The notes under the pieces: model-generated | Told to the model about the DNA's origin: nothing | The model's database searches: none | What the model saw: the letters and a program-made list of their open reading frames with translations, nothing else | In this document: positions 1 to 8,616 of the stretch, piece by piece | Position numbering within the stretch: position 1 is the stretch's first letter | Layout: each line of letters starts with the position of its first letter | Made by a program: the position numbers and the translations under genes | NCBI RefSeq assembly: GCF_029840635.1 | Contig: NZ_JAOCCU010000002.1 | Coordinates: 186,001-250,000 of the forward strand | DNA length: 64,000 nt | Direction: 5' to 3' | DNA from: Mitsuaria sp. GD03876 | Lineage (GTDB): Bacteria > Pseudomonadota > Gammaproteobacteria > Burkholderiales > Burkholderiaceae_C

Positions 1-623
1 CGCATGCGGGCGAAGCGGACCCGGCGGGACTGCGCCCAGCCACGGCGCGGCTGCCAGCGGCCTTCGTCCCAGACCTGGATCGGCTCGCCGCAATAGCTCA
101 GCACCGCCGCGAGCGTCGCTTCGCCGCGCGGCGCCGTCTGCGCGGGCGCGATGCAGAGGTCGATGCTGCGCAGCGACCGCCAGCCGGACGTGAGCGCCGT
201 CACCACCGCCGACGACAAGGCCGGCACGGTGCTCGCGCCGGCGATGCCGACCCGGCCCGCCGCGCGGAAGGCCGCGTCGAGCGAGGGGGGGAAGTCGCAG
301 ACGAAGCGGCGTCCGTCCGCCAGGTCGATGTAGTGGCAGCCCGCCTGCGCCGCGGCCCGCGCCACGTCGTAGGACTGGCCCTGGAACGGGCCCGCGGTGT
401 GGATCAGCAGTTCGACGCCCAGTTGCCGCAGCCGATCGGAGAACCCGGGCGCCGCGAGGTCGATGGCGACGCCTTCGGCACCGCCGCCGAGCGTCGCCGC
501 CAACTGCCTCGCGCGCGACGCGTCGCGTCCGCCGACCAGCAGCTGAATCCCCGGATCCCCCGCCAGCGCGCGGCAGATGCGCGCGCCAAAGTTCCCGTAG
601 CCCCCAAGCACCAATGTCTTCAA
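1..623 (-). CDS. Saccharopine dehydrogenase-like NAD(P)-binding protein (partial, 3' end outside window)
   Basis: The gene runs off the left edge; 207 codons are visible. I start it at TTG 621-623 because AGGGAG lies 6 nt upstream and translation opens at once into a Rossmann fingerprint (VLGGYGNFGARICRAL). Further in are HTAGPFQGQSYDVARA and CHYIDLADG, which match the second-strand and NAD-side segments of the saccharopine dehydrogenase NADP-binding family. The frame is open to position 1. The family includes lysine-pathway enzymes and many uncharacterised oxidoreductases, so the substrate cannot be named. No signal peptide, hence cytoplasmic. Its nearest neighbour is an unrelated divergent envelope gene. 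Confidence 0.75.
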   Translation of the reverse strand, partial: MKTLVLGGYGNFGARICRALAGDPGIQLLVGGRDASRARQLAATLGGGAEGVAIDLAAPGFSDRLRQLGVELLIHTAGPFQGQSYDVARAAAQAGCHYIDLADGRRFVCDFPPSLDAAFRAAGRVGIAGASTVPALSSAVVTALTSGWRSLRSIDLCIAPAQTAPRGEATLAAVLSYCGEPIQVWDEGRWQPRRGWAQSRRVRFARM

Positions 624-851
624 GTCTTGCTCCCTGTCGGGGCCGGAGTCTACGAGGGCCCGGGCCGCGCCTCGTGGCGCGCGTTCGTGTCGACATCGGC
701 GTCCGAGGCGGACCGCCCACGGGCATGGCACTTGCCGTCCTGAAGGCGATGCACACCATCACCCGTGTGTTGCCCTCAGCGTGTCGATGAGGTGAGCGCC
801 TCGTCGGCCGGCGAGGTGCAACGTGGACTCACCGCTTCAAGGAGACACCTC

Positions 852-1157
852 ATGAACACCTCCCTCATCCGCTCCGCCGGCCTCGTCGTCGTCTGCGCCG
901 CCTTGTCGGTCGGTTGCGCCTCGGATCGTCAACAGCGTCATGACGACGCCCGCAACGCGGCGGTCGGCGCCGTCGGCGGCGCGGTGATCGGCGCGGCCAC
1001 CGGCGGCAACGCGCTGACCGGCGCCGCCGTCGGCGCCGTGGCGGGCGCCCTGATCGGACGCCTGATGGTCGACGGCCGCGAACGCGAGGTCTATTCCGAC
1101 GGCCGCGGCGGCCGCTACTGGCGCGACGAGGACGGCCGCCACCACCCCGTCCGTTAA
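852..1157 (+). CDS. Small glycine-zipper envelope protein, possible lipoprotein
   Basis: Encodes 101 residues. The start at 852 is set by AAGGAG (838-843) 8 nt upstream. An N-terminal hydrophobic segment (SAGLVVVCAALSVGC) ends at Cys22, a weak lipobox because position -3 is Ser. It is followed by a glycine-zipper stretch (AVGAVGGAVIGAATGGNALT, then AVGAVAGALIGRL), the pattern of Gly-zipper 2TM/OmpA-like proteins of the envelope. The tail is charged (REREVYSDGRGGRYWRDEDG). Family members are small envelope-associated proteins often linked to stress; the role here is not shown. It stands alone between a divergent oxidoreductase and a PEP-CTERM gene. Confidence 0.75.
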   Translation: MNTSLIRSAGLVVVCAALSVGCASDRQQRHDDARNAAVGAVGGAVIGAATGGNALTGAAVGAVAGALIGRLMVDGREREVYSDGRGGRYWRDEDGRHHPVR

Positions 1158-1180
1158 GGGGACACGCCTCCCTAACCTTT

Positions 1181-1265
1181 GGGATGGCTATTTTGGTGTC
1201 GAGGTTTTTTACAGATGTCAGCCATCCCCTTCACCGTATCCAGACTTTCCGTTGTGTGACAACGG
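1181..1265. promoter_or_regulatory. Two inverted repeats upstream of the sigma-54 promoter
   Basis: GGGATGGCT at 1181-1189 is repeated as its perfect complement AGCCATCCC at 1220-1228 (9 bp, 30-nt spacer). Immediately before the -24 element is a second perfect dyad CCGTTGT-GTG-ACAACGG (1249-1265). The wide repeat could be an enhancer site for a bacterial enhancer-binding protein (about 50-110 bp upstream of the -24 box) or the end hairpin of the preceding gene. The close dyad is well placed for a second regulator. Function is inference; the repeats are directly visible. Confidence 0.5.
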
Positions 1266-1274
1266 GTTACCGAG

Positions 1275-1293
1275 TTGGCACGCGACCTGCTTA
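1275..1293 (+). promoter_or_regulatory. Sigma-54 (-24/-12) promoter of the PEP-CTERM gene
   Basis: TTGGCACGCGACCTGCTTA matches the RpoN consensus TGGCACG-N4-TTGC(A/T) closely. The invariant GG (1277-1278) and GC (1289-1290) are separated by exactly 10 nt. The element lies 71 nt before the start codon of the downstream PEP-CTERM gene. Sigma-54 control of PEP-CTERM genes, often with the PrsK/PrsR two-component system, is established for exosortase-bearing proteobacteria. No such regulator is encoded in this window. Confidence 0.75.
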
Positions 1294-1363
1294 GGGATCC
1301 GCTTTTCCGCGATGGCCTCACGAGGGGGGCCATCCTCATTCCAAGAAGCCACGAAAGAAAACC

Positions 1364-1957
1364 ATGAAGAAGATCCTGCTGGGAGCCGCCCTGTCCCTGT
1401 CCGCCCTGATCGCCGCCGCCACGCCGGTGAGCATCAACTTCAACGGCTACAGCAACTTCGCGCCCGTTGCCAACACGCAAGACGTCCAGTTCCAGCTGCT
1501 GGGCGGCCCGATCAACGGCACCCCGACCGTCAGCTCCTTCGTCATCGACGGCCAGCGCCTGCTGACCAACTCGCTGACCGGCGGCTCCTACCCGACCGCC
1601 AACATCCTGCGCGCGACCTTCGACGGCGCGGCGGACGACCTGACCTTCAGCTTCTTCAACGCCGGCTTCTCCGGCAGCGGCGGCGGCGCGTCGTTCTTCA
1701 CCGCCTACGACCTGGCCGGCAACGTGCTCCAGACCGGTTCGCTGGCCGCCAGCGCCAGCAACGTGGTCAGCTTCGCGCTGACCGTCGACGGCGTGCACAG
1801 CATCGAGTTCAACAACAACACCGGCGGCGCCAGCAACTGGTGGTTCGGCCTGGCCTCGCTGTCCGCCGACGTGAACGACGTGCCGGAACCCGCCTCGCTG
1901 GCCCTGGCCGGCCTGGCGCTGGTCGGCCTGGCCTTCGCGCGTCGCCGTCAGGCTTGA
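1364..1957 (+). CDS. PEP-CTERM sorting domain protein
   Basis: Encodes 197 residues. A signal peptide (KKILLGAALSLSALIAAATP) is followed by a beta-rich, Asn/Ser/Gly-rich ectodomain. The C-terminal tripartite sorting signal has VPEPASLAL, a short hydrophobic helix (AGLALVGLAFA) and the basic tail RRRQA. This is the exosortase (XrtA/EpsH-type) recognition signal: the protein is exported, processed near the PEP motif and placed on or released from the surface, usually linked to exopolysaccharide and floc formation. No exosortase gene is in the window. The start is preceded by a purine-rich GAAAGAAAA. It is monocistronic, with a sigma-54 promoter upstream and a strong terminator downstream. Confidence 0.92.
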   Translation: MKKILLGAALSLSALIAAATPVSINFNGYSNFAPVANTQDVQFQLLGGPINGTPTVSSFVIDGQRLLTNSLTGGSYPTANILRATFDGAADDLTFSFFNAGFSGSGGGASFFTAYDLAGNVLQTGSLAASASNVVSFALTVDGVHSIEFNNNTGGASNWWFGLASLSADVNDVPEPASLALAGLALVGLAFARRRQA

Positions 1958-2006
1958 TCGCCGACTGCTGATCGCGCGGAACACCCGCCGCCGATCGCCA
2001 AACGAG

Positions 2007-2037
2007 AAGGGCGCCCGACAGGGCGCCCTTTCGTTTT
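2007..2037 (+). terminator. Rho-independent terminator after the PEP-CTERM gene
   Basis: A perfect stem AAGGGCGCCC / GGGCGCCCTT with a 4-nt loop (2007-2030) is followed by TTTCGTTTT. It closes the PEP-CTERM transcript and separates it from the convergent EAL gene. Confidence 0.9.
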
Positions 2038-2108
2038 GGGGCTTGGACGTGGCCGCGATCGCCCACCCGGTGCAGCGTGGGCGTCCGGACGGCGCTCGCG
2101 GGCGGCGC

Positions 2109-3980
2109 TCAATCGGCGCGTTCTCCGCGCGCGGGCGTCGTGGTCGTCGCGGCCATCACCGCCGATGCCGCCGCGCCCGCCAGCAACGCCTCGACCTGCG
2201 CCGGTGCCACCGGCTTGCAGAACCCGAAGCCCTGCATCAGGTCGCAGCCCATCGCCACCAGCGCGGCCTCGTCCGCGTCGAGCTCGACGCCCTCGGCCAC
2301 CACCGTCATGCGCATCGCATGGGCCACGCGCACCATCGACTCCACCAGCATGCGCGAGTCGTCGTTGGCCGCGATCCCGTGCACGAAGAGCCGGTCGATC
2401 TTGATCTTGCGGCAGCGCAGCCGCCGCAGGTAGGCCAGCGAGCTGTAGCCGGTGCCGAAGTCGTCGATCGCCAGGCCGTAGCCCAGCCCCTGCAGCGTGA
2501 AGACGAACGAATCCGGCTGGTCGATGTCCTCGAAGTTCAGGCTCTCGGTCAGCTCGAACTCCACCTCGCCCGGTCCCAGCGGCAGCGCCTTGAGCTGCTG
2601 CAGGAAGCGCTCGCGATGCTGCGGCTTGCGGCACTGCTCCCAGGACAGGTTGATCGCGATCGGCGGACAGCCCAGGCCCTTGGCCTTCCACGCGTCCAGG
2701 TCGCGGCGCAGCTGCGCCAGCATCGTCAGCCCGAGCTCGACGATCAGCCCCGAGGACTCCGCCACCGGGATGAACTCGGCCGGGGACACCCAGCCGCGCT
2801 CCGGATGGCGCCAGCGGGCCAGCGCCTCGAAGCCGCGGATGCGGCGCGCGGCGTCGTACTGCGGTTGGTAGGCGAGCTGGAACTCGCCCTGCACCAGCCC
2901 CTCGCGCAGGTCGTTCTCCAGCGCCAGCCGCGACTGCAGCGCCTCGCCCAGCGCCGGCGTGAACAGCTGGAAGGTGTCCTTGCCCAGGTGCTTGGCCTGG
3001 CGCATCGCCGCGTCCGCGCAGCGCATCGCGTCGCTGGCGTCGCCGGCCTGGTCCGGCAGCAGCACCGCGCCGGTGCTGGCGCGCAGGTGCAGCCAGTGGC
3101 CGTCGAAGAACAGCGGCTGTGCCAGCCCCGTCTGCAGCCGGCTCGCATAGGCCTGGAGCGCCGACGCGTCGGGCCGCGGCGTGAGCAGCACGGCGAACTC
3201 GTCGGCCGACAGCCGCGCCGCCGTGTCGCCCGGTCGGCAGAGCTGGCGCAGGCGCTGGCCGGTCGCCTGCAGCGCGGCGTCGCCGGCCGCGTGGCCGAAC
3301 TGGTCGTTGATCTGGGTGAAGTTGTCCAGGTCCAGCAGCAGCAGCGCCGCGCCGCCGTCCTGGCGCAGCGCCTTGTCCAGCAGGCGGCGCAGGTGCTCGC
3401 GGTTGGGCAGGTCGGTCAGGGCGTCGAAGCGCGCCAGGTAACGCGTGCGGCGCTCCGCCTCCTGCATCTGCGCGCGCAGCCGCTTGGACAGCAGCCAGGC
3501 CAGGCCCGCGGTCGCGGCCAGCGTGCCCAGCGTCGCCACGATGAACTGCGCCAGGTCCGACCACATCGGCCAGCGGCTCGCCGCCAGCGACAGCGTGCCC
3601 ACCGGATGGCCGTCGGCCAGGACCGGCACCTCCAGCGTCACCTCGCCGGCCCAGTCCTCCAGGCGCGAGCGCTGCGCCGGCGGCCGCGCGTACAGCGCCA
3701 TCGAGCTGCCGTCGCGCTTGAGCAGCCGCGCCCGCAGCGTGGCCGGGTTCTGGCGCAGCGCCTGCAGGATCTCGCCGGCGTCCTCGCGGCTGTCGAAGAC
3801 CAGCGCGGCGGAGGCGGTCTGCGCCACGATGCCCGCCTGCGTGCGCAGGTCCTCGAGCTGGCGGTCCTGCAGCCGCCAGTACTGCAGCACGCTGAGCAGC
3901 AGGGCGAAGGTCAGCAGCGCGGCCAGCGAGACGGCCAGCTCGCGCCAGCGCTCCAGCGCATCGAGGATCCGTGCGTTCAT
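2109..3980 (-). CDS. CHASE8-GGDEF-EAL membrane protein, probable c-di-GMP phosphodiesterase
   Basis: Encodes 623 residues in this order: transmembrane helix (about 16-34), periplasmic CHASE8-like sensor (about 40-135, with [16 protein letters not shown] and [11 protein letters not shown]), second helix (about 144-166), GGDEF domain (about 175-340) and EAL domain (about 355-600). The GGDEF signature is degenerate (ARLSADEF), so cyclase activity is doubtful. The EAL domain keeps GFEALARW (385-387), [22 protein letters not shown] and AEGVE, so hydrolysis of c-di-GMP is expected. The start codon overlaps the stop of the yfiR-like gene (ATGA), indicating translational coupling. CHASE8 is the sensor of YfiN/TpbB, the known partner of YfiR. 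Here the output domain is EAL instead of an active GGDEF. Confidence 0.9.
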   Translation of the reverse strand: MNARILDALERWRELAVSLAALLTFALLLSVLQYWRLQDRQLEDLRTQAGIVAQTASAALVFDSREDAGEILQALRQNPATLRARLLKRDGSSMALYARPPAQRSRLEDWAGEVTLEVPVLADGHPVGTLSLAASRWPMWSDLAQFIVATLGTLAATAGLAWLLSKRLRAQMQEAERRTRYLARFDALTDLPNREHLRRLLDKALRQDGGAALLLLDLDNFTQINDQFGHAAGDAALQATGQRLRQLCRPGDTAARLSADEFAVLLTPRPDASALQAYASRLQTGLAQPLFFDGHWLHLRASTGAVLLPDQAGDASDAMRCADAAMRQAKHLGKDTFQLFTPALGEALQSRLALENDLREGLVQGEFQLAYQPQYDAARRIRGFEALARWRHPERGWVSPAEFIPVAESSGLIVELGLTMLAQLRRDLDAWKAKGLGCPPIAINLSWEQCRKPQHRERFLQQLKALPLGPGEVEFELTESLNFEDIDQPDSFVFTLQGLGYGLAIDDFGTGYSSLAYLRRLRCRKIKIDRLFVHGIAANDDSRMLVESMVRVAHAMRMTVVAEGVELDADEAALVAMGCDLMQGFGFCKPVAPAQVEALLAGAAASAVMAATTTTPARGERAD

Positions 3981-4585
3981 GGGGAGGAGGATTGATGGCG
4001 GACGTAGCGGGCCAGGCGCAGCAGCTTCGCGCTGATCGCCAGGCCGGCGCGGCGCGCCGCGTCGAGGTCGACGTCGAAGACGATACGCCCGTCCTCGACG
4101 CCCAGGTTCAGCATCGCGCCGTGGTCGAGCATGCCGGCCGCGTCGGACAGCACGAGCAGCGTCGGCTGCTCCAGCGCCGCGTGCCAGGCGGGCTGTTCCT
4201 CCGGCAGGTAGAGCAGGTGGCAGCCGGCGAGCTGTTCCGGCCGCGTGACGCGGCGCGGCTCGATCGCGAGCTGCCGGATCGAGCGTCCGGCCAGGGCCAG
4301 CATCGCGGTCCCCAGCCGGCTCTCGCCGGCCAGGCACAGCTGCAGCGTGCGGCCGGCCTCGCGCTCGGCGGGCCAGGTCACGAACATCAGCGCGCGGTAG
4401 ACCACCTCCGCCTTCAGCGCGTCCGGCCCGGCCGCCTGCGCCGCCGCCGGCTGCGCGGCGACGAGGCCGCCCAGCAGCAGCCACAACGCAGCGAACGCCC
4501 GCCAGGCGCGCCCGCGGCCCGGACGGCCCCGGGCGCTTGCGTGCATCGACATCGGCGGCATCGGCATCGGCATCGGCATCGGCAT
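3977..4585 (-). CDS. YfiR-like periplasmic protein (DUF4154)
   Basis: Encodes 202 residues from ATG 4585, or 189 if translation begins at the ATG at 4546. Neither has a clear ribosome site, so coupling to the upstream receptor gene is likely. After a long basic n-region comes a signal peptide ([21 protein letters not shown]). The mature part has the DUF4154/YfiR pattern: [19 protein letters not shown] at the start, then [28 protein letters not shown] and a C-terminal [21 protein letters not shown]. YfiR is a periplasmic repressor of the CHASE8 cyclase YfiN in Pseudomonas. By analogy this protein should gate the downstream CHASE8-EAL protein. Confidence 0.85.
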   Translation of the reverse strand: MPMPMPMPMPPMSMHASARGRPGRGRAWRAFAALWLLLGGLVAAQPAAAQAAGPDALKAEVVYRALMFVTWPAEREAGRTLQLCLAGESRLGTAMLALAGRSIRQLAIEPRRVTRPEQLAGCHLLYLPEEQPAWHAALEQPTLLVLSDAAGMLDHGAMLNLGVEDGRIVFDVDLDAARRAGLAISAKLLRLARYVRHQSSSP

Positions 4586-4586
4586 C
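4557..4586. repeat. Five GGCATC hexanucleotide repeats over the yfiR-like start
   Basis: GGCATC is repeated five times without change. Read on the minus strand it gives alternating Met-Pro codons, so each unit adds an in-frame ATG to the beginning of the yfiR-like gene. Unit loss or gain would not shift the frame but would change the number and spacing of possible start codons. Confidence 0.85.
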
Positions 4587-4596
4587 GTCGCGGCGT

Positions 4597-6561
4597 TCAG
4601 AACGACAGCCGCCAGTCCAGCCGCCAGGCGCGGCGGGGCTGCGGGATCGCGCTCAAGGCCGCATCGGGCGAGGACGGGTCCAGGTTGGCCCGGTCCAGCA
4701 GGTTGTCGACATGCAGGGCGACGCTCTGGCGGGTGTCGATGCGGTAGCGCAGGTGCGCGTTGACGACCACCTCCGGCGGCACCCTGACGCGTCCGAGCCG
4801 CGCGCCCAGCGCGGTGCCCTCGACGCCGAGCTGCCACGGGCCCCACTCGGGCGTGATCGCATGGCCCTTGAGCATCCAGCCCGGCGCGTTGCTCAGGCGG
4901 CGGCCCTGGTCGTCGCGGGCGTCCATCCAGGACGCGCTGGCGCGCCACAGCCAGCCGCCGTCGACGCGCTGCTCGATGCCCAGGTCCAGCCCCCGCATCC
5001 GCACGCGGCCGCGGTTGACGAACTGCAGCACCGCGTCGGGATCGTCGCCGAGCGGGACCTGCTCGATCAGCCGGTTCAGGCGCGTGTCGTAGACGTTGGC
5101 GCTGACCGCCTGGCCCGAGGGCAGCAGGACTTCCCAGGCCAGTTCGGCGGAACTCAGGCGCTCGGGTTCCAGCGACGGATTGGCGAGCTGGGTCTGGCCG
5201 CCGTCGCTGTAGTAGCGCTCGTACAGGTTGGGCGCGCGGAAGGAGCGCGCCCACATCAGCTTGAGCGTCTGGCGGTCGTCGGGCCGGTAGACCAGCACCG
5301 TGCGCGGCGACAGCGCCGGCGCGAAGCCGCGCGCGTGGTCCAGCCGCAGCCCCGTGGTCAGCTGCCACGCCTGCGACAGGCGCCACTGGTCCTGCACCGA
5401 CAACGCGGCGGAGTCCTGCGTGACGTTGGCGTCCAGCCGCGACTCGTACGGCGCGACGCGGTAGTTGCGCTGCACGCCGTACGGCGAGGTGCGGACCTCG
5501 GCGCCGGCCATCAGTTCATGGTTGAGCAGGCCGCGCCACAGGACGCGCGCGTCCAGCGTCAGCCACTGCGTGTAGGCCTCGTCCTTGTCGATGAGGTCGG
5601 GGGACTGGCCGTAGACGTAGCGGCCGCGGAAGTCGTACTGCGCCAGCGCGAGCCGGACGCTGCGCCGCAGCTCGTCCTGCCAGCCTTCGTCGTAGGCGGC
5701 CTCGACCATCAACTCACGGTCGGTGTAGCGGGTGCCCGACGCGCCGGGCAGCGTGCCGTAGGGCGCGGTGGCAGCTTCCTTGTCGCGCTGCACGGCGGCC
5801 ATCGACAGCTTCCAGCGGCCCAGCCGGTACTTCGCCAGCACCGAGGCCTGGCGCTCGCCGTCGAGGCCGCGGACCCAGCCGTCGGGCGTGCCGAGCTCGG
5901 GCACGAAGAGGTCCTCGCCGGCGCCGCGCTGCAGGTTCACGCCGAGGAACAGGTCGCCGCCGGCCGCGTCGGCCAGGCCGTAGTGCATCTCCGCGCGGCG
6001 CTGGCCGCGCTCGCCGACGCTGCCCAATACCGACAGGCCCGGCGCATCGGCGCCGTCCAGCGTGACGACGTTGACGACGCCGAGCAGCGCATTGCTGCCG
6101 TAGATCGACGAGCCCGGTCCCTGGACCAGTTCGACCCGCTTGACCCATTCCGCGACGACGGGGAACTCCAGTTGCGGCAGGCCCTGGTCGTAGATCGCGT
6201 CGTTGACGCGCTGGCCGTCGATGGCCATCAGGATCCGGGAGTTGTAGTCGCCGGGGCGGTTGAAGCCGCGCAGGCCCATGTTGCTGTAGCTGCGCGTGTT
6301 GCCCAGGTAGACGCCGGGCAGCCGGGACAGCATGTCGCCGACCGTCTGGTGGCCCAGCGCCGCCGATTCCTGGCGGCCGAGGACGCTGACCGCGGCGGGC
6401 GCGTCCATCAGGCTCTGCGCGTATCGCGACGGGCCCTGCACCTCGCGCTTGAGCAGCGCCTCGAGTTGTTCCTCCTCGGCGGGCGTCGTCGCGGCGACGG
6501 CCGGCGCGGCCAGGGCCAGGAGCAACGGGCCCCAGGCGGACCAGACGAGCGTGTGCTTCAC
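4597..6561 (-). CDS. TonB-dependent outer-membrane receptor
   Basis: Encodes 654 residues from a GTG start (AAG CAC follows). Signal peptide [20 protein letters not shown] is followed by a plug domain with [42 protein letters not shown] and [20 protein letters not shown]. The 22-strand barrel ends in WRLDWRLSF with the terminal Phe typical of outer-membrane proteins. Plug and barrel match catecholate/vitamin-type receptors, but the ligand is not evident. It is the first gene of a unit with the yfiR-like gene 11 nt downstream and the CHASE8-EAL gene overlapping that. Similar receptor/YfiR/c-di-GMP clusters suggest ligand sensing at the outer membrane. No Fur box or cobalamin riboswitch was seen upstream. 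Confidence 0.9.
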   Translation of the reverse strand: MKHTLVWSAWGPLLLALAAPAVAATTPAEEEQLEALLKREVQGPSRYAQSLMDAPAAVSVLGRQESAALGHQTVGDMLSRLPGVYLGNTRSYSNMGLRGFNRPGDYNSRILMAIDGQRVNDAIYDQGLPQLEFPVVAEWVKRVELVQGPGSSIYGSNALLGVVNVVTLDGADAPGLSVLGSVGERGQRRAEMHYGLADAAGGDLFLGVNLQRGAGEDLFVPELGTPDGWVRGLDGERQASVLAKYRLGRWKLSMAAVQRDKEAATAPYGTLPGASGTRYTDRELMVEAAYDEGWQDELRRSVRLALAQYDFRGRYVYGQSPDLIDKDEAYTQWLTLDARVLWRGLLNHELMAGAEVRTSPYGVQRNYRVAPYESRLDANVTQDSAALSVQDQWRLSQAWQLTTGLRLDHARGFAPALSPRTVLVYRPDDRQTLKLMWARSFRAPNLYERYYSDGGQTQLANPSLEPERLSSAELAWEVLLPSGQAVSANVYDTRLNRLIEQVPLGDDPDAVLQFVNRGRVRMRGLDLGIEQRVDGGWLWRASASWMDARDDQGRRLSNAPGWMLKGHAITPEWGPWQLGVEGTALGARLGRVRVPPEVVVNAHLRYRIDTRQSVALHVDNLLDRANLDPSSPDAALSAIPQPRRAWRLDWRLSF

Positions 6562-6774
6562 GGGAGGAGCGCCCGTCGGGGCGCGGAATCGGGAGGAGGC
6601 GCAGCTTATCGGCGCGGTGCCCGGCCCGCGTCGTCAGAGTTCACGGAATGCGCGGGCCGACCGTAACAGCGCCCCGAGGCGTGAAGGCGTGCGCCTCCTG
6701 CGGGCGCGCGTTGGTTCGCCTGTCGATAAACCGGTCGCGCCGACGCGGGGGGCGCCGGCGCGAGGGTCGCTCGC

Positions 6775-7521
6775 TCAGGCCGCGAAGCCGCCGTCGATCA
6801 GCAGGTCCGCGCCGGTGACGAAGGCCGCTTCCGGGCTGGCCAGGTAGGCGACCATGCCCGCGATCTCGTCGGCCTTGGCATGGCGGCGCAGCGCCATCAG
6901 GTCGTGCAGGCCGGTGCCGAAGTCGGTGTGGGCGGGGTTCATGTCGGTGTCGACCGGGCCGGGGGCCACGTTGTTGACGGTGATGCCGCGCGGGCCCAGG
7001 TCGCGCGCCATGCCCTTGACCAGGCCGATCAGCGCCGACTTGCTCATCGCGTACACCGCGCCGCCCGCGAACGGGATGCGCTGCGCGTTGGTGCTGCCGA
7101 TGTTGATGATCCGGCCGCCGTCGCCCATGTGCCGGGCCGCCGCCTGCGAGGCGACGAACACCGAGCGCACGTTGACCGCGAGCGTCTGGTCGAGGTCCTC
7201 CAGCGAGAAGGACTCGGTCGGGCCGACGCGCAGCACGCCGGCGCTGTTGACCAGGATGTCCAGCCGGCCGAAGCGTTCGGCCACGCCGTCGATGGCGCGG
7301 GTCAGCGCGGCGGCGTCGGTGGCGTCGGCCTTGACGGCGATGGCCTTGCCGCCGGCGGCGGCGATCTCCTCGACCAGCGCTTCGGCCGCGATCGCGGAGG
7401 CGGCGTAGCCGATGGCGACGGTGGCGCCGTCGCGGGCCAGGCGGCGGGCGGTGGCGGCGCCGATGCCGCGCGAACCGCCGTGGATGAAGGCGACCTTGCC
7501 GGTGAAAGTGGTGTTGCTCAT
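6775..7521 (-). CDS. SDR-family NAD(P)-dependent oxidoreductase
   Basis: Encodes 248 residues from ATG 7521, preceded by AAAGGAAA. The classical short-chain dehydrogenase layout is complete: GGSRGIGAATA cofactor loop, DILVNSAG (NAG-type), the catalytic Ser in IGSTNAQR and YAMSK (Y-x-x-x-K), then NNVAPGPVDTDMNP. The size and ending (GADLLIDGGF) are those of FabG-like enzymes. The acidic/basic residue after the second strand cannot be interpreted safely, so NADH versus NADPH is open. It is transcribed divergently from a LysR gene 118 bp away, whose product probably controls it. Substrate unknown. Confidence 0.9.
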   Translation of the reverse strand: MSNTTFTGKVAFIHGGSRGIGAATARRLARDGATVAIGYAASAIAAEALVEEIAAAGGKAIAVKADATDAAALTRAIDGVAERFGRLDILVNSAGVLRVGPTESFSLEDLDQTLAVNVRSVFVASQAAARHMGDGGRIINIGSTNAQRIPFAGGAVYAMSKSALIGLVKGMARDLGPRGITVNNVAPGPVDTDMNPAHTDFGTGLHDLMALRRHAKADEIAGMVAYLASPEAAFVTGADLLIDGGFAA

Positions 7522-7608
7522 GACGTGTTTCCTTTCGGAGAGGGGGTGGTTGATGAGCAGAGTTTGGGCGTCACGACCTGATTCCGGTAGTCGCAAAGCG
7601 GCGCGTTC

Positions 7609-7631
7609 AGCTTCAACCATTGGTATAAGCT
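7609..7631. promoter_or_regulatory. Candidate LysR operator between the SDR and lysR genes
   Basis: A symmetrical dyad AGCTT-N2-ACCA-T-TGGT-N2-AAGCT is centred on 7620, 9 bp before the lysR start and in the divergent intergenic region. It fits the T-N11-A class of interrupted dyads bound by LysR-type regulators. The arms are perfect; the two N2 pairs are not complementary. Confidence 0.55.
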
Positions 7632-7639
7632 GCGCCGCC

Positions 7640-8569
7640 ATGTCGACCGAACTGCGCAGCCACCTCGACGCCTTCATCGCCGCCGCGGACGAGGGCAGCT
7701 TCTCCGCCGCGGCGCGGCGCCTCGGGCTCACGCCCGCGGGCGTCAGCAAGAGCGTGGCGCAATTCGAGGCGCGGCTCGGCGTGCGGCTGTTCCAGCGCAG
7801 CACGCGGCGGCTGGCGCTGACCACGGACGGCGAGCGGCTGTACGCCCAGGTGCGGCTGCCCTGGAGCGAGATCGGCGACGCGCTGACCGACCTGCGCCAG
7901 GGCGCGGGCAAGCCGGCGGGCACGCTGAAGGTGGCGCTGGCCTACACGGTGGGGCGGGAGTACTTCGTCCCGATGATGGGCGAGTTCACGCGCCGTTATC
8001 CGGACGTCGTGCCGGACCTGCACTTCGACAACCGGCAGGTGGACCTGATCGCGCAGGGCTTCGATGTCGCCATCGGCGGCGGCATCGAGCTGACCGACGC
8101 GCTGATCGCGCGCGAGCTCGCACGGCTGCGCATCGTGCTGGTCGCGTCGCCGGCCTACCTGAAGGCGCATCCGGCGCCGAAGCATCCGTCGGACCTGGCG
8201 CGGCATCGTGGGCTGCTGCGGCGCTCGCTGGGCTCGGGCCGGCTGGTGCCGTGGGCGCTCAAGAGCAAGGCCGGCGAGGAGGTGGTGGCCAGCGTGCGGC
8301 CGGTGATGGTGCTGGACGACCCGGAGGCGATGGCCCGCGCGGCGGCCAGCGGCATGGGCATCGCGCTGCTGCCGCGGCCGCATGCGCTGCCGCTGCTGGA
8401 GCGCGGCGAGCTGGTGCGGGTGCTGTCGGACTGGTCGGCCGATTCGCGGCCGCTGTCGATCTACTTCACCAGCCGGCGGCTGGTGCCGGCGAAGGTGCGG
8501 GTGTTCGTCGACTTCGTCGTCGAGGAGTTCCGCGCGCGCGGGCATGCGGGGCGCTTCGGGCAGGGGTGA
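7640..8569 (+). CDS. LysR-family transcriptional regulator
   Basis: Encodes 309 residues. The N-terminal winged HTH reads LRSHLDAFIAAADEGSFSAA through LTPAGVSKSVAQFEARLGVRLFQRSTRRL. A periplasmic-binding-like effector domain follows from about residue 90 (GTLKVALAYTVGREYFVPMM, FDVAIGGG). The subfamily resembles regulators that sit divergently from short-chain dehydrogenases and quinone oxidoreductases. The start at 7640 keeps the full HTH; longer in-frame starts would run into the divergent gene. The dyad at 7609-7631 would serve autoregulation and activation of the SDR gene. Effector unknown. Confidence 0.9.
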   Translation: MSTELRSHLDAFIAAADEGSFSAAARRLGLTPAGVSKSVAQFEARLGVRLFQRSTRRLALTTDGERLYAQVRLPWSEIGDALTDLRQGAGKPAGTLKVALAYTVGREYFVPMMGEFTRRYPDVVPDLHFDNRQVDLIAQGFDVAIGGGIELTDALIARELARLRIVLVASPAYLKAHPAPKHPSDLARHRGLLRRSLGSGRLVPWALKSKAGEEVVASVRPVMVLDDPEAMARAAASGMGIALLPRPHALPLLERGELVRVLSDWSADSRPLSIYFTSRRLVPAKVRVFVDFVVEEFRARGHAGRFGQG

Positions 8570-8616
8570 ACCCTCGGACGAACGATTACGCGTGGGTACG
8601 CCCCTAGCATCGGGCG

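Noticed and set aside
6562-6774. Possible cobalamin riboswitch before the TonB receptor
   Set aside because: No B12-box-like GCCACTG and no matching stem pattern in the leader; the region is simply GC-rich.
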